A stretch of 64,000 nucleotides of DNA from JABCPE02 sp963516475 (lineage in GTDB: Bacteria; Bacteroidota; Bacteroidia; Flavobacteriales; Weeksellaceae), in contig CAUQBR010000007.1 of assembly GCA_963516475.1 (NCBI GenBank), positions 16,534 to 80,533 of the forward strand, read 5' to 3'. The notes beneath the pieces are model-generated. The model was given only the letters and a program-made list of their open reading frames with translations, was not told the DNA's origin and searched no databases. A program made the translations under genes and the position numbers. Positions 9,042-17,838 of this stretch are shown in pieces (within the stretch, counting starts at the first letter, position 1; every line of letters begins with the position of its first letter).

Positions 9042-9461
9042 ATGTATAATGTGGTTTTGTTACTAGGAAGTAATTTAGGAAACGCAGAAAATAATATTTT
9101 ATTGGCTCTCAGCGAGTTGGAAAATAGGGTAGGCAAGATTATTAAAAAAACTAAAATCTCAAGAACTTCACCTGTGGAGTTTGATAGTAAGAATATTTTT
9201 TGTAATATTGCAATAGATGTACAGACAATATATTCGCCTATAAAGCTTTTAGATGAAGTCAAAAAAATAGAGTCTGAAATGGGAAGAATCCATGATTCTA
9301 AGTTCTTCGGTGAATACAGAGATAGGATTATAGACATAGATATAGTGTCTTATGAAGGGCTTATTTTTAGCTGTGATAGATTAGAAATTCCACATCATAA
9401 ACACCTGTATGATAGGGATTTTTCTAGAAAGTTGTTAGATGAATTAGATTCAGAAATATAG
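9042..9461 (+). CDS. folK: 2-amino-4-hydroxy-6-hydroxymethyldihydropteridine pyrophosphokinase
   Basis: FolK (HPPK) transfers pyrophosphate from ATP to 6-hydroxymethyl-dihydropterin in folate synthesis. The 139-residue protein has the family start LLLGSNLGNAENN, the SRTSPVEFDSKNIFCNIAID block, and the signature RDRIIDIDIVSYEG (catalytic acidic pair in IDIDI), ending with PHHKHLYDRDF. Length is normal. It is divergent from sppA and followed at 71 bp by a surface-protein gene. Confidence 0.92.
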   Translation: MYNVVLLLGSNLGNAENNILLALSELENRVGKIIKKTKISRTSPVEFDSKNIFCNIAIDVQTIYSPIKLLDEVKKIESEMGRIHDSKFFGEYRDRIIDIDIVSYEGLIFSCDRLEIPHHKHLYDRDFSRKLLDELDSEI

Positions 9462-9531
9462 TTTTGTATAAGAATCAATAGTATGATTTTTGCTTTATTA
9501 AAAAAGGAAATGAATAATAAAATTTTAATAT

Positions 9532-11205
9532 ATGAGAAAAATAATTATCTCTTTGGGGCTCCTGGCTGCAGGTGTAGCTTATGCTCAAACAGGAAAAGTT
9601 GGTGTGAATACTAGTTCACCAGAAGCAACTTTGGATATTAATCCTACAACAGCGAATGCCGCTGCTACAGCAACAACGAATGAAGGTATTCTAATCCCAA
9701 GACTCAGCAGAGAAAGAATAGAAAATATCTCTGCAACTGATCTCAGAGAATCTACACTGGTTTATGTAAATGATACAACAGAGCCGATAGGAGGTGTTAG
9801 CACAACAGAAAATGTAACTACTAAAGGTTTTTACTACTATGATGCAGATACAGGGGTTTGGTTGAAAGTCTTAGGAAGTGAGGATGTAGACCTTAGAATA
9901 GTAGGTAATAGTAATCACATTACAAAAGATGCTGGTATAGGAGGAACAGGAACAGCAGCAGGTGCAGGTGCCAATAATATAGGGATAGGAAAGGATGCCC
10001 TTTTAGCAAATACCAATGGAAATGCAAATATCGCTGTTGGAGCTAGTTCAGGAAGATGGATAACTAGAGGAAATGGGAATATACATATAGGAGGTGCAAA
10101 TAGAGGGAACAATTCTCCTCAGCTGGACAATGTAGTAGCTATTGGTAATGGATTTAACCAAACAAGCCTTACTACTGTTACATCAATGGATAATGTGATA
10201 CTACTTGGAAATGCAGTTGATAATCCTAAAATAGGTATAGGAACATACAAGCCTTCAGAAAAAGTTCATGTAAAAGGAAATGTACTGACAGAGGAGGGAG
10301 GTTTTTACTCTTCTGTGAGTGGTTGGCATGGAGGAAAAGTAGAACTTCTTAACCCAAGTAAAACAGTTTCTGGAACATCTGATAGATGGGTAATGTATAA
10401 TAATACAGGAGACTATGCCAATGGACTTCAGTTTTGGAACTATAAGGTAGGAAGTGGTAGTGAACAAGTAGTAATGTTCTTATCTGATGAAGGAAATGTC
10501 GGGGTAGGAGATTTTAGAACCTATGCACAGATTCCTGCTTTTGCAGATAGAACTCCACAACACAAACTCCATGTTTTGGGGAATGTAGTGGCGGAAGGAG
10601 GACTTCTGAGAACTTCATTAGCAAGTGAAGAAGGAGGGTATTTAAGTATAGTAAATTCAGGTAAAACTACAGTAACGGGAGGAGCTAGGGAATGGAGAAT
10701 ATATAATATGAGAGGTTCTTATTCTAACTCACTACAATTTTGGGGCTATGACGCCAATGGTAATAACTTAGGACCTAAATTTACTATTGCAGATAATGGA
10801 AATGTGGGGATAGGTACTGGTGCACCGTCACAAAAATTGGAAGTAGCAGGGCAGGTGCTGGCAAGTAATTTTACTTTGTCATCAGATTCTCGTCTAAAGG
10901 AACATGTTAAGAATATTGATAATGCATCTAAAACCCTTTCTCAACTAAGACCTGTAACATACCATTGGAATACAAAAGGAAAGCAGAAAGGTGGTAATGC
11001 TAAGCTACAGTATGGTTTCATAGCTCAAGAAGTAGAAAAAGTGCTTCCAGATATTGTAGAAACAGATAAATCTTCTGATAAATATAAATCTGTAAATTAT
11101 ACAGCTATAGTTCCTGTCTTGGTAAAAGCAATACAAGAGAAAGATAAAGAGATAGAAGAACTGAAAGCAAGGCTGGATGCTATAGAAAAGAAGATAGGAA
11201 AGTAG
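9532..11205 (+). CDS. Surface/tail-fibre-like protein with C-terminal S74 chaperone domain
   Basis: This 557-residue exported protein has a signal peptide (...AAGVAYAQ) and the start GKVGVNTSSPEATLDI found in many Bacteroidota surface proteins. One or two YadA-head-like units follow (NIGIGKDALLANTNG). The C-terminus (about 449-557) is an intramolecular chaperone of peptidase family S74: LSSDSRLKEHVKNID near residue 450, then YGFIAQEVEKVLPDIV and a terminal coiled coil (EKDKEIEELKARLDAIEKK). S74 domains trimerise phage tail spikes and then cut themselves off, so this is probably a trimeric surface fibre. The first 120 residues closely match the 25040 gene, which replaces S74 by another end domain. 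Confidence 0.8.
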   Translation: MRKIIISLGLLAAGVAYAQTGKVGVNTSSPEATLDINPTTANAAATATTNEGILIPRLSRERIENISATDLRESTLVYVNDTTEPIGGVSTTENVTTKGFYYYDADTGVWLKVLGSEDVDLRIVGNSNHITKDAGIGGTGTAAGAGANNIGIGKDALLANTNGNANIAVGASSGRWITRGNGNIHIGGANRGNNSPQLDNVVAIGNGFNQTSLTTVTSMDNVILLGNAVDNPKIGIGTYKPSEKVHVKGNVLTEEGGFYSSVSGWHGGKVELLNPSKTVSGTSDRWVMYNNTGDYANGLQFWNYKVGSGSEQVVMFLSDEGNVGVGDFRTYAQIPAFADRTPQHKLHVLGNVVAEGGLLRTSLASEEGGYLSIVNSGKTTVTGGAREWRIYNMRGSYSNSLQFWGYDANGNNLGPKFTIADNGNVGIGTGAPSQKLEVAGQVLASNFTLSSDSRLKEHVKNIDNASKTLSQLRPVTYHWNTKGKQKGGNAKLQYGFIAQEVEKVLPDIVETDKSSDKYKSVNYTAIVPVLVKAIQEKDKEIEELKARLDAIEKKIGK

Positions 11206-11232
11206 TTTTTTGATAATATAATTTTATTTGTT

Positions 11233-11267
11233 GTGTGCTGAGAAATTTTTCCTTAGCACACATTTTT
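11233..11267 (+). terminator. Terminator after S74 surface protein
   Basis: Stem GTGTGCTGAG / CTTAGCACAC (one wobble) followed by ATTTTTCTTTTT. Confidence 0.8.
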
Positions 11268-11301
11268 CTTTTTGTAAAAATAAATAACTTATCTTTTTTG
11301 C

Positions 11302-11309
11302 TATTTTTG
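11302..11309 (+). promoter_or_regulatory. -7 box for recQ
   Basis: TATTTTTG, 17 bp upstream of the recQ ATG. Confidence 0.45.
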
Positions 11310-11326
11310 TGAGATAAAATAAATTT

Positions 11327-13222
11327 ATGCCTATCGAAACACGAGACATTCTACTAAAAACCTTGAAAAGTTTTTGGGGTTATGATGCTTTCAGGGAGAG
11401 TCAGGAAGATATTATTTTGTCTATTTTAGAGCAAAATGATACTTTGGCTCTGCTTCCTACTGGCGGTGGTAAGTCTCTCTGCTATCAGCTTCCTGCATTG
11501 GTTTTAGATGGGACTTGTCTGGTAATTTCACCGCTTTTAGCCCTCATGAAAGACCAAGTTTCTCATTTGAAAGATTTGGGGATAGAGGCAGAATATCTTA
11601 GTTCCGAACTGGATGAAGCAGAGCAGGAAGAAATCTATGAAAAAGCAATATCAGGCAAAATTAAACTACTGTATGTCTCACCAGAGCGACTTCATAACTC
11701 TTTGTTTATGAGGAAAATGCTGGATGTTCCGCTTTCCTTTATAGCGGTGGATGAGGCGCACTGTATATCAGAATGGGGGCAGGATTTTAGGCCGAGTTAT
11801 CAGCATATCAGCGAGTTTAGAAAAACGATAGGGAATCTGCCTTGTCTAGCTCTTACAGCTACTGCAACGCCCAAAGTCGTTCTTGATATTAAGGAAAAAT
11901 TAGGCTTGTCTTCGGTTCGTGTTTTTCAGAAAAGTTACAAAAGGGAGAATATTCATATCTTCCATGAAGAGATTTCTGATAAATACCAAAGAATGCTTAG
12001 TTTCTTGAAAATCAATAAAATATCTGGAATAGTCTATGTCCGAACAAGGAGAGAAGCGGAGGAGCTGACAGTGTTTTTAAAGGAAAACAATCTGCAAAAT
12101 GTAGATTTTTATCATGCAGGGCTATCGGCAAGGGAGCGAAACGAGAAACAAAGAAAATGGCAGGAAAGGAATGATTTTGTTTTGATTTCTACCAATGCTT
12201 TTGGGATGGGAATAGACAAGGATAATGTGCGTTTTGTTATCCACTATTCGCCCTCTTCATCGGTTGAAAATTATTACCAAGAAATAGGAAGAGCAGGGCG
12301 AGATGGGCAGGAAAGTTATGCTTTTTTGCTTTGGAACAGGCAGGAACTCGGCGAGATGGACGATGTTTTGTCTGCGCAGATTCCAGATAAAACCCAATAT
12401 TTGAAGGTGATATCCTACATCTATTCTATATTTCAGATTGCCGATGGGGAGGCTACGGAGAGGATATTTCAGCTCGATTTACAGAAAGTGCAAAGTTTTA
12501 CCAAGATTTCCTTTGCTAAGATTAGAAGTGTTTTGGGATTTCTTCATAATCAGGAAGTTATATTTTGGAATAATTATAAATCGCCTTCTACAATAGAGCT
12601 AAAAATCCCTGCCGAAGAATTGGAGGATTTGCCGCCGAAAGATGCGTATTTTATAGAATTGCTGCTTAGAAATGTTTCTGGAGTTGCCACGCACAAGGTT
12701 TCTTTCAGCGAAGAAAGTCTGAGTGCAAAACTGGGCGTAAGTCAGCAGATGATAAAGGACAGAATAAAGGAATTGCAAAAAAAAGAATGGCTGGAATATG
12801 TGGACGGAAGCTCCGACAGCATAAAGTTCCTAAGACCGCGAGACAGCAGAGAAATACAAGGAAAATACTGGAATTTATTTGAGAAAATCCAGAGAAATAA
12901 AATCCAAAAATGGGAGGAAATGAAATACTTTATCCAAGATAAAGATTTCTGTAAAATGAGAATGATTTTAACTTATTTTGGAGAAAAATCCTCAGAGAAC
13001 TGCGGGAAATGCAGTTTTTGTTTATCCCAAAATCCAGTCAAAGAAAAAACTTTGTCCGATGAGGTTTTAGAAATATTAGCCAAAAATCCAGCTACTTTTG
13101 ATGAGCTGAGCGTAAAAATATTTTGGCATGAAAAGGAGAAAATCTATGAAACCCTGATAACTCTGCTGAATTTAGAGAAAATAAAAATGTTGAACTACAA
13201 AACTTATATGATCAATGAATAA
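11327..13222 (+). CDS. recQ: ATP-dependent DNA helicase RecQ
   Basis: RecQ is a 3'-5' helicase for recombination and fork repair. The 631-residue protein has Walker A TGGGKSLCYQ (K49), the DEAHCISEWGQDFRP box near 141, motif VI (YYQEIGRAGRDG) and the RQC zinc cysteines near 541-567 (C..., ENCGKCSFCL). The winged-helix region follows, but a clear HRDC domain is not seen; the C-terminus is a short extra domain (SDEVLEILAKNPATFDEL). The stop overlaps the fmt start by 8 bp, so the two are translationally coupled. Flavobacteria often carry more than one RecQ; this one is full length. Confidence 0.92.
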   Translation: MPIETRDILLKTLKSFWGYDAFRESQEDIILSILEQNDTLALLPTGGGKSLCYQLPALVLDGTCLVISPLLALMKDQVSHLKDLGIEAEYLSSELDEAEQEEIYEKAISGKIKLLYVSPERLHNSLFMRKMLDVPLSFIAVDEAHCISEWGQDFRPSYQHISEFRKTIGNLPCLALTATATPKVVLDIKEKLGLSSVRVFQKSYKRENIHIFHEEISDKYQRMLSFLKINKISGIVYVRTRREAEELTVFLKENNLQNVDFYHAGLSARERNEKQRKWQERNDFVLISTNAFGMGIDKDNVRFVIHYSPSSSVENYYQEIGRAGRDGQESYAFLLWNRQELGEMDDVLSAQIPDKTQYLKVISYIYSIFQIADGEATERIFQLDLQKVQSFTKISFAKIRSVLGFLHNQEVIFWNNYKSPSTIELKIPAEELEDLPPKDAYFIELLLRNVSGVATHKVSFSEESLSAKLGVSQQMIKDRIKELQKKEWLEYVDGSSDSIKFLRPRDSREIQGKYWNLFEKIQRNKIQKWEEMKYFIQDKDFCKMRMILTYFGEKSSENCGKCSFCLSQNPVKEKTLSDEVLEILAKNPATFDELSVKIFWHEKEKIYETLITLLNLEKIKMLNYKTYMINE

Positions 13223-14165
13223 ACTAAAAGTCGTTTTCTTCGGAACGCCTGATTTTGCAAGGGCTTCTCTGGAAGCTATTCATACCTCTGCGCATGAGGT
13301 GGTAGGAGTGGTTACCGTAGCTGATAAAGCTAGCGGGCGAGGGCAAAAAGTGCATCAGTCTCCCGTGAAAACTTATGCTGTAGAGCATGATTTACCGCTG
13401 TTTCAGCCAGAAAAACTTCGTAATGAGGAGTTTCTATCACAGATACAAAATCTAAACGCAGATATCTTCGTAGTGGTGGCATTTAGAATGATGCCAAAGG
13501 TTCTGTTTTCCATGCCGAGGTTGGGAACATTCAATCTACATGCTTCATTATTACCAGATTACAGAGGTGCAGCACCGATAAATTATGCCGTTATCAATGG
13601 CGAGACAAAGTCTGGTGTCACTACATTTTTCATCAATGAAAAAATAGATGAAGGGAATATTCTCCTTCAAGCAGAAACTGAAATTTCTCCCGAAGACAAT
13701 GCAGGAACACTTCACGACAGACTGATGGAGATAGGCGCGAAACTAGTGGTGGAAACTCTGGGTGGTCTTGCGGAAGGGAAACTTACGGAAATTCCTCAAA
13801 ATCAGAAAGAAAATCCTAAAACAGCCTATAAAATTTTCAAAGAAGATACTAAAATAGACTGGGAAAAAGAAGTGGAAGTTATTCATAACTTTATCCGTGG
13901 AATGTCGCCGTATCCTGCTGCTTTTACTATTTTAGAAGTGGGTGGCGAGCAGAAAATATTAAAGATTTTTAAAGGAAAATTCCAAAAAATAGAACACTCT
14001 AAAGAGTATGGCGAGATAGAAATTTCTAAAAATGAATTTAAAATCTATGCTAAAAATGGAGTTTATTTCCCAGAAGAATTACAGCTGGAAGGAAAAAAAC
14101 GAATGAATTTAAAGAATTTTCTAAATGGATTTCATAGTTTTGACGAATTAAAATTGATTAAATAA
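13215..14165 (+). CDS. fmt: Methionyl-tRNA formyltransferase
   Basis: Fmt formylates initiator Met-tRNA using 10-formyl-THF. The 316-residue protein has the start KVVFFGTPDFA, the catalytic motif NLHASLLPDYRGAAPINYA (N, H of the formyltransferase core) and INEKIDEGNILLQ with the catalytic Asp. The C-terminal oligosaccharide-binding-like domain (IRGMSPYPAAFT...) is present. The start codon lies inside recQ. fabH begins 8 bp after the stop, giving a recQ-fmt-fabH unit. Confidence 0.95.
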   Translation: MNKLKVVFFGTPDFARASLEAIHTSAHEVVGVVTVADKASGRGQKVHQSPVKTYAVEHDLPLFQPEKLRNEEFLSQIQNLNADIFVVVAFRMMPKVLFSMPRLGTFNLHASLLPDYRGAAPINYAVINGETKSGVTTFFINEKIDEGNILLQAETEISPEDNAGTLHDRLMEIGAKLVVETLGGLAEGKLTEIPQNQKENPKTAYKIFKEDTKIDWEKEVEVIHNFIRGMSPYPAAFTILEVGGEQKILKIFKGKFQKIEHSKEYGEIEISKNEFKIYAKNGVYFPEELQLEGKKRMNLKNFLNGFHSFDELKLIK

Positions 14166-14173
14166 ATTTTGTT

Positions 14174-15196
14174 ATGTATAAAAGTGTTATAAAAGGAATA
14201 GGTCATTATGTTCCAGATAATGTGGTGACTAATGATGATTTAGCTAAAATAATGGATACCAATGATGAGTGGATAACGGAGCGTACAGGTATCAAGGAAA
14301 GAAGACACAGAACGAGTAAATTTGACAGCCAAGAAACTACGAGTTTCTATGGTTTCAAAGCTTCTGAAAAAGCGCTGGAATCAGCAGGTCTGACTGCGAA
14401 AAATATAGATTATATTATTTTTGCGACACTTAGCCCAGATTATTATTTCCCTGGGTGCGGTGTGGTTTTGCAGGAAATGTTGGGCTGTGATACCATAGGG
14501 GCGCTGGATGTGAGAAACCAATGTTCAGGATTTGTCTACGCACTGAGCGTTGCAGACGCTTTCATTAAAGCGGGTCAGTATAAAAATATTCTGGTTGTAG
14601 GTGCTGAAATTCAGTCAGTTGCATTAGATATGACAGATAGAGGAAGAGGTGTTTCAGTGATTTTTGGTGATGGAGCAGGAGCGGTAGTGCTTTCAGCTTC
14701 TGAAGATGCTGGTGTTCAGGGGATTTTGTCTTATAATATGCATTCCGAAGGGAAATACGCAGAGGAGCTCATGATAAAATTACCAGGGACTAATTTGGGC
14801 TGGACAGACAGACTTCTTACAGAGCCAGAAAACATAAAGGCAGAGGAAATATATCCGTATATGAACGGGAATTTTGTTTTCAAACAGGCGGTTACCCGTT
14901 TCCCAGAGACTATTATAGAATCTTTGAAAAAAGCAGGAAAAACGGTAGAAGATTTGGATATGCTTATCCCACATCAGGCGAATATCAGAATTTCTCAGTA
15001 TGTTCAGCAGCTGATGGGACTTCCAGATGAGAAGGTATTTAATAATATCCAAAAATACGGTAATACCACTGCGGCTTCTATTCCTATCGCACTGAGCGAA
15101 GCGATAGCAGAAGGAAAGGTGAAGAGAGGCGATTTAGTTTGTTTGGCTGCCTTTGGAAGTGGGTTTACTTGGGGAAGTGTGTTGTTAGAATACTAA
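14174..15196 (+). CDS. fabH: Beta-ketoacyl-ACP synthase III
   Basis: FabH condenses acetyl-CoA with malonyl-ACP to start fatty-acid synthesis. The 340-residue thiolase-fold protein has catalytic C117 (RNQCSGFVYAL), the His in LIPHQANIRI near 266 and the Asn in KYGNTTAAS near 296. GERTGIKERR near the N-terminus is also typical. plsX, rpmF and acpP, often next to fabH, are not here. It follows fmt by 8 bp and ends before a strong terminator. Confidence 0.94.
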   Translation: MYKSVIKGIGHYVPDNVVTNDDLAKIMDTNDEWITERTGIKERRHRTSKFDSQETTSFYGFKASEKALESAGLTAKNIDYIIFATLSPDYYFPGCGVVLQEMLGCDTIGALDVRNQCSGFVYALSVADAFIKAGQYKNILVVGAEIQSVALDMTDRGRGVSVIFGDGAGAVVLSASEDAGVQGILSYNMHSEGKYAEELMIKLPGTNLGWTDRLLTEPENIKAEEIYPYMNGNFVFKQAVTRFPETIIESLKKAGKTVEDLDMLIPHQANIRISQYVQQLMGLPDEKVFNNIQKYGNTTAASIPIALSEAIAEGKVKRGDLVCLAAFGSGFTWGSVLLEY

Positions 15197-15215
15197 TTTG
15201 GATTAGCATAAAAAT

Positions 15216-15247
15216 AAAAACCAGCTTGATTTCGAAGCTGGTTTTTT
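15216..15247 (+). terminator. Terminator after fabH
   Basis: Stem AAACCAGCTT / AAGCTGGTTT with a 7-nt loop and T6; it also lies just past the stop of the convergent barstar gene. Confidence 0.85.
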
Positions 15248-15262
15248 ATTTTAAAAAGATTT

Positions 15263-15544
15263 TTAATCTTCGTATTGTTCCAGAAAATAGGAAAAAGAAA
15301 AGTCAGGAACTTCCTCCACTAGGTCTTCTAAAGTCACCAAAAGGTCTTCGAAAATTTCTAACTGCTCCACAGTCATATTTACAAATTCTATATGTAAAGG
15401 CATTTCTAAATCGCCAGAAATACAGTCATAAAGAGCATCCAGATTATCTCCGAAATACTTAGGAAGTTCTATTTTTTCTTTCAGCTGGGCGTAGAAATCC
15501 TCCATATCGCCGATTTCTGAAAAATCAATGTATATCGTATTCAT
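15263..15544 (-). CDS. Barstar-family RNase inhibitor
   Basis: This 93-residue acidic protein matches barstar in size and pattern: YIDFSEIGDMEDFYAQLKEKIELPKYFGDNLDALYDCIS (the LPxYFGxNLDALxDxL signature) and an acidic C-terminal helix. Barstar blocks the active site of barnase in the cytosol. It lies 15 bp downstream of the barnase-like gene on the same strand, so it is the natural immunity gene for that RNase. Confidence 0.88.
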   Translation of the reverse strand: MNTIYIDFSEIGDMEDFYAQLKEKIELPKYFGDNLDALYDCISGDLEMPLHIEFVNMTVEQLEIFEDLLVTLEDLVEEVPDFSFSYFLEQYED

Positions 15545-15559
15545 TATCAGTTAATTATT

Positions 15560-16075
15560 TTATTGTTTTTCAAAACTTTTATAGTGGTTTTTAGTGAGCC
15601 ACACATCTCCTTCTTCGTTGAAAACTATTCGTTCTGCATTTCTTCTTCCGCAGCGGTAGTTTATGTCTGCTTCATAGTATTTTCCACCATTAGGAAGCTT
15701 TTTTTCTCGGTTGCTGAAGCGGTCTCCACCGATAGCCCTGTTTGGAAGTACATCGCAGAGATTTCCTTCGGATGGTCTCCAGCCCTGTCTTTTGGCTTCT
15801 CCTTTGGTGATGTAGTATTCAGGGAGTTTTTTGTGTTTTTTGACATAGTTGATTACGATGGTTTCATCCGTAAGTTTTTCTATGTAGTTTCGCCCTTTTT
15901 GGTCTGCGATGCCGTATGGGTCTTTTGTTTTGGATGAATCTTTTTTATATTGATAACCAACGATTTCTGGAGTGTCAAAATCGGATTTTTTCTTTAAACT
16001 AGGAAGAAAATCACACAAAGCTACACAAAAAATAGCTCCAAAAATTACACTCAAATAGATTTGTTTTTTTGTCAT
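15560..16075 (-). CDS. Barnase-type guanyl-specific ribonuclease, exported
   Basis: The 171-residue protein has an N-terminal hydrophobic export segment (about 5-25) and, from residue 84, a barnase domain that follows the Bacillus enzyme closely: YITKGEAKRQGW, EGNLCDVLPNRAIGGDRFSNREKKLP, YYEADINYRCGRRNAERIVF and TKNHYKSF. The catalytic triad is intact: E135, R149 and H164 (barnase E73, R87, H102). The linker between export signal and domain is about 60 residues. The gene precedes its barstar by 15 bp. It is probably a secreted RNase used in competition or nutrient scavenging, with barstar as protection. Two cysteines not in barnase (C107, C142) could form a disulphide. Confidence 0.9.
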   Translation of the reverse strand: MTKKQIYLSVIFGAIFCVALCDFLPSLKKKSDFDTPEIVGYQYKKDSSKTKDPYGIADQKGRNYIEKLTDETIVINYVKKHKKLPEYYITKGEAKRQGWRPSEGNLCDVLPNRAIGGDRFSNREKKLPNGGKYYEADINYRCGRRNAERIVFNEEGDVWLTKNHYKSFEKQ

Positions 16076-16185
16076 TTTATATGATTTGAAAAGGCAAATT
16101 TATTTAAAATAAATGTATTTTTACACTTGCATTTTGCTTTTATCAAATTGTTGGGTATTTTTTAATGAAAAAATAATCAAAATAT

Positions 16186-16515
16186 ATGAACAAAACACGA
16201 TTAGACTTTCGAAAACAAACATTGGAATATTTTATCGATGTCCGAAATATAAAGACAGAAACAGTTTTTTTACAAAAAATGAATCAGGTTTTTCAGTTTC
16301 CGAGCTATTTCTGGATGAGCTTAGACTCTATGGATGACTGCATGATGTCTTTGGAATGGATAGAAGAACCGCATATCATCATTCATGTGGTTCATCTTGA
16401 GGAATTGAAACAAAATTGTTTTAAACTTTATGAAATAGTAGAAGATACCTTCCAAACTTATAAAAACTACTGGCAGGACAAAACCAGTGAAAAACAGGTG
16501 GAAATTCATCTTTAA
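16186..16515 (+). CDS. Second barstar-like protein
   Basis: A 109-residue protein divergent from the barnase gene (110 bp between starts). The middle, FPSYFWMSLDSMDDCMMSLEWI, follows the barstar pattern FPxYxGxxxDALxDxLxxL, and the C-terminal half is helical. It is diverged, with W and M in place of G and N in the loop region. It could be a second immunity protein, an orphan against another RNase, or a barstar-fold protein with another role. Family call is moderate. Confidence 0.65.
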   Translation: MNKTRLDFRKQTLEYFIDVRNIKTETVFLQKMNQVFQFPSYFWMSLDSMDDCMMSLEWIEEPHIIIHVVHLEELKQNCFKLYEIVEDTFQTYKNYWQDKTSEKQVEIHL

Positions 16516-16612
16516 AGAACAAAATTTGTAAAAAGATAAATTTCACTAAAATTAAGAAAAATATTATCAAAAATAGGTAGAGATATTCTGCCATAGTAGA
16601 GAAATAAAATTG

Positions 16613-16620
16613 TAAATTTG
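16613..16620 (+). promoter_or_regulatory. -7 box for the aminotransferase-murB unit
   Basis: TAAATTTG, 20 bp upstream of the ATG at 16641. Confidence 0.5.
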
Positions 16621-16640
16621 TTCCATAAATACAATCTATC

Positions 16641-17837
16641 ATGCCAAAAATATCACAAAGAGCAGAAAAAATGCCTGCTTCACCAATCAGAAAACTTGTT
16701 CCGTATGCATTACAAGCGAAACAAAAAGGAGTAAAAGTCTATCATCTCAATATCGGACAGCCAGATATAGAAACGCCTCAAACGGCTTTGGAGGAGCTGA
16801 AACATATTGATCTAAAAGTGCTGGAATACTCTCTTTCCGAGGGAAATATAGAGTACAGAAAGGCTTTGGAAACTTATTACCACTCGCTTGGTTTTACAGA
16901 TTTGACAACGGATAATTTTATCGTGACTAATGGTGGTTCAGAAGCGCTGAGCATCGCACTTGCTACGCTCTGTGATGATGGTGATGAGATAATTATCCCA
17001 GAGCCATACTACGCGAATTACAATGGTTTTTCTAATCATATCAATGTAAAAGTAGTAGCAGTTTCGTCTTCTATCGAGACAGGTTTTGCCCTGCCGTCTA
17101 TGGAAGAATTTGAGAAAAAAATCACTCCAAAAACCAGAGCTATCCTAATCTGTAACCCTGGGAATCCTACGGGCTACCTTTATACAAGGGAAGAATTGCA
17201 GAAACTGGCTCAGATAGCTCTGAAACATGATATTGTCATCATCGCAGATGAGGTGTATCGTGAGTATGTGTATGATGGAGCAAAGCAGGTCTCTATGCTG
17301 GAATTCCCAGAAATAGCAGAAAACTGCATCATCATAGACTCTGAATCCAAGAGATATTCTATGTGTGGAGTTCGTATCGGATTTATGGTTACTCGTTCTA
17401 AGCTGATTCGTGCTGCTGCGATGAAATTTGCACAAGCTAGACTAAGCCCAGTGCTTTTAGGGCAAATAATAGCTGCAAAAGCCCATGAAAACGATAAAAA
17501 ATATATAGAGAGCGTTCGCGAAGAATACACTAAACGAAGAAATTTATTAGTAAAATTACTAAACGAAATCCCAGGTATAATCTGCCCAACTCCAAAGGGT
17601 GCTTTCTACTGCGTGGCAGAGCTTCCGATAGATGATGCAGAGAAATTTGCACAGTGGCTTTTGGAAGAATATTCTCTTGATAATGAAACCGTTATGGTAG
17701 CGCCTGCGGGAGGCTTCTATTCTAATCCAGAGCTTGGAAAGAGACAAATAAGAATAGCCTATGTGCTGAAAGAAGAAGACCTGAGAAGAAGTGTAGAACT
17801 GCTGAAAGATGCTCTTCAAAAATACAATGCACGATAA
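16641..17837 (+). CDS. Class I PLP-dependent aminotransferase (aspartate-type)
   Basis: The 398-residue protein has the fold-type I pattern: NIGQPDIETP near the start, the CNPGNPTGYLYT segment, IIADEVYREYVY and the PLP lysine K237 in DSESKRYSMCGVRIGF. GKRQIRIAYVL near the end carries the carboxylate-binding Arg. It resembles AspC-type enzymes of Bacteroidota; the exact amino acid cannot be told from motifs. murB follows with a one-base gap. Confidence 0.88.
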   Translation: MPKISQRAEKMPASPIRKLVPYALQAKQKGVKVYHLNIGQPDIETPQTALEELKHIDLKVLEYSLSEGNIEYRKALETYYHSLGFTDLTTDNFIVTNGGSEALSIALATLCDDGDEIIIPEPYYANYNGFSNHINVKVVAVSSSIETGFALPSMEEFEKKITPKTRAILICNPGNPTGYLYTREELQKLAQIALKHDIVIIADEVYREYVYDGAKQVSMLEFPEIAENCIIIDSESKRYSMCGVRIGFMVTRSKLIRAAAMKFAQARLSPVLLGQIIAAKAHENDKKYIESVREEYTKRRNLLVKLLNEIPGIICPTPKGAFYCVAELPIDDAEKFAQWLLEEYSLDNETVMVAPAGGFYSNPELGKRQIRIAYVLKEEDLRRSVELLKDALQKYNAR

Positions 17838-17838
17838 A

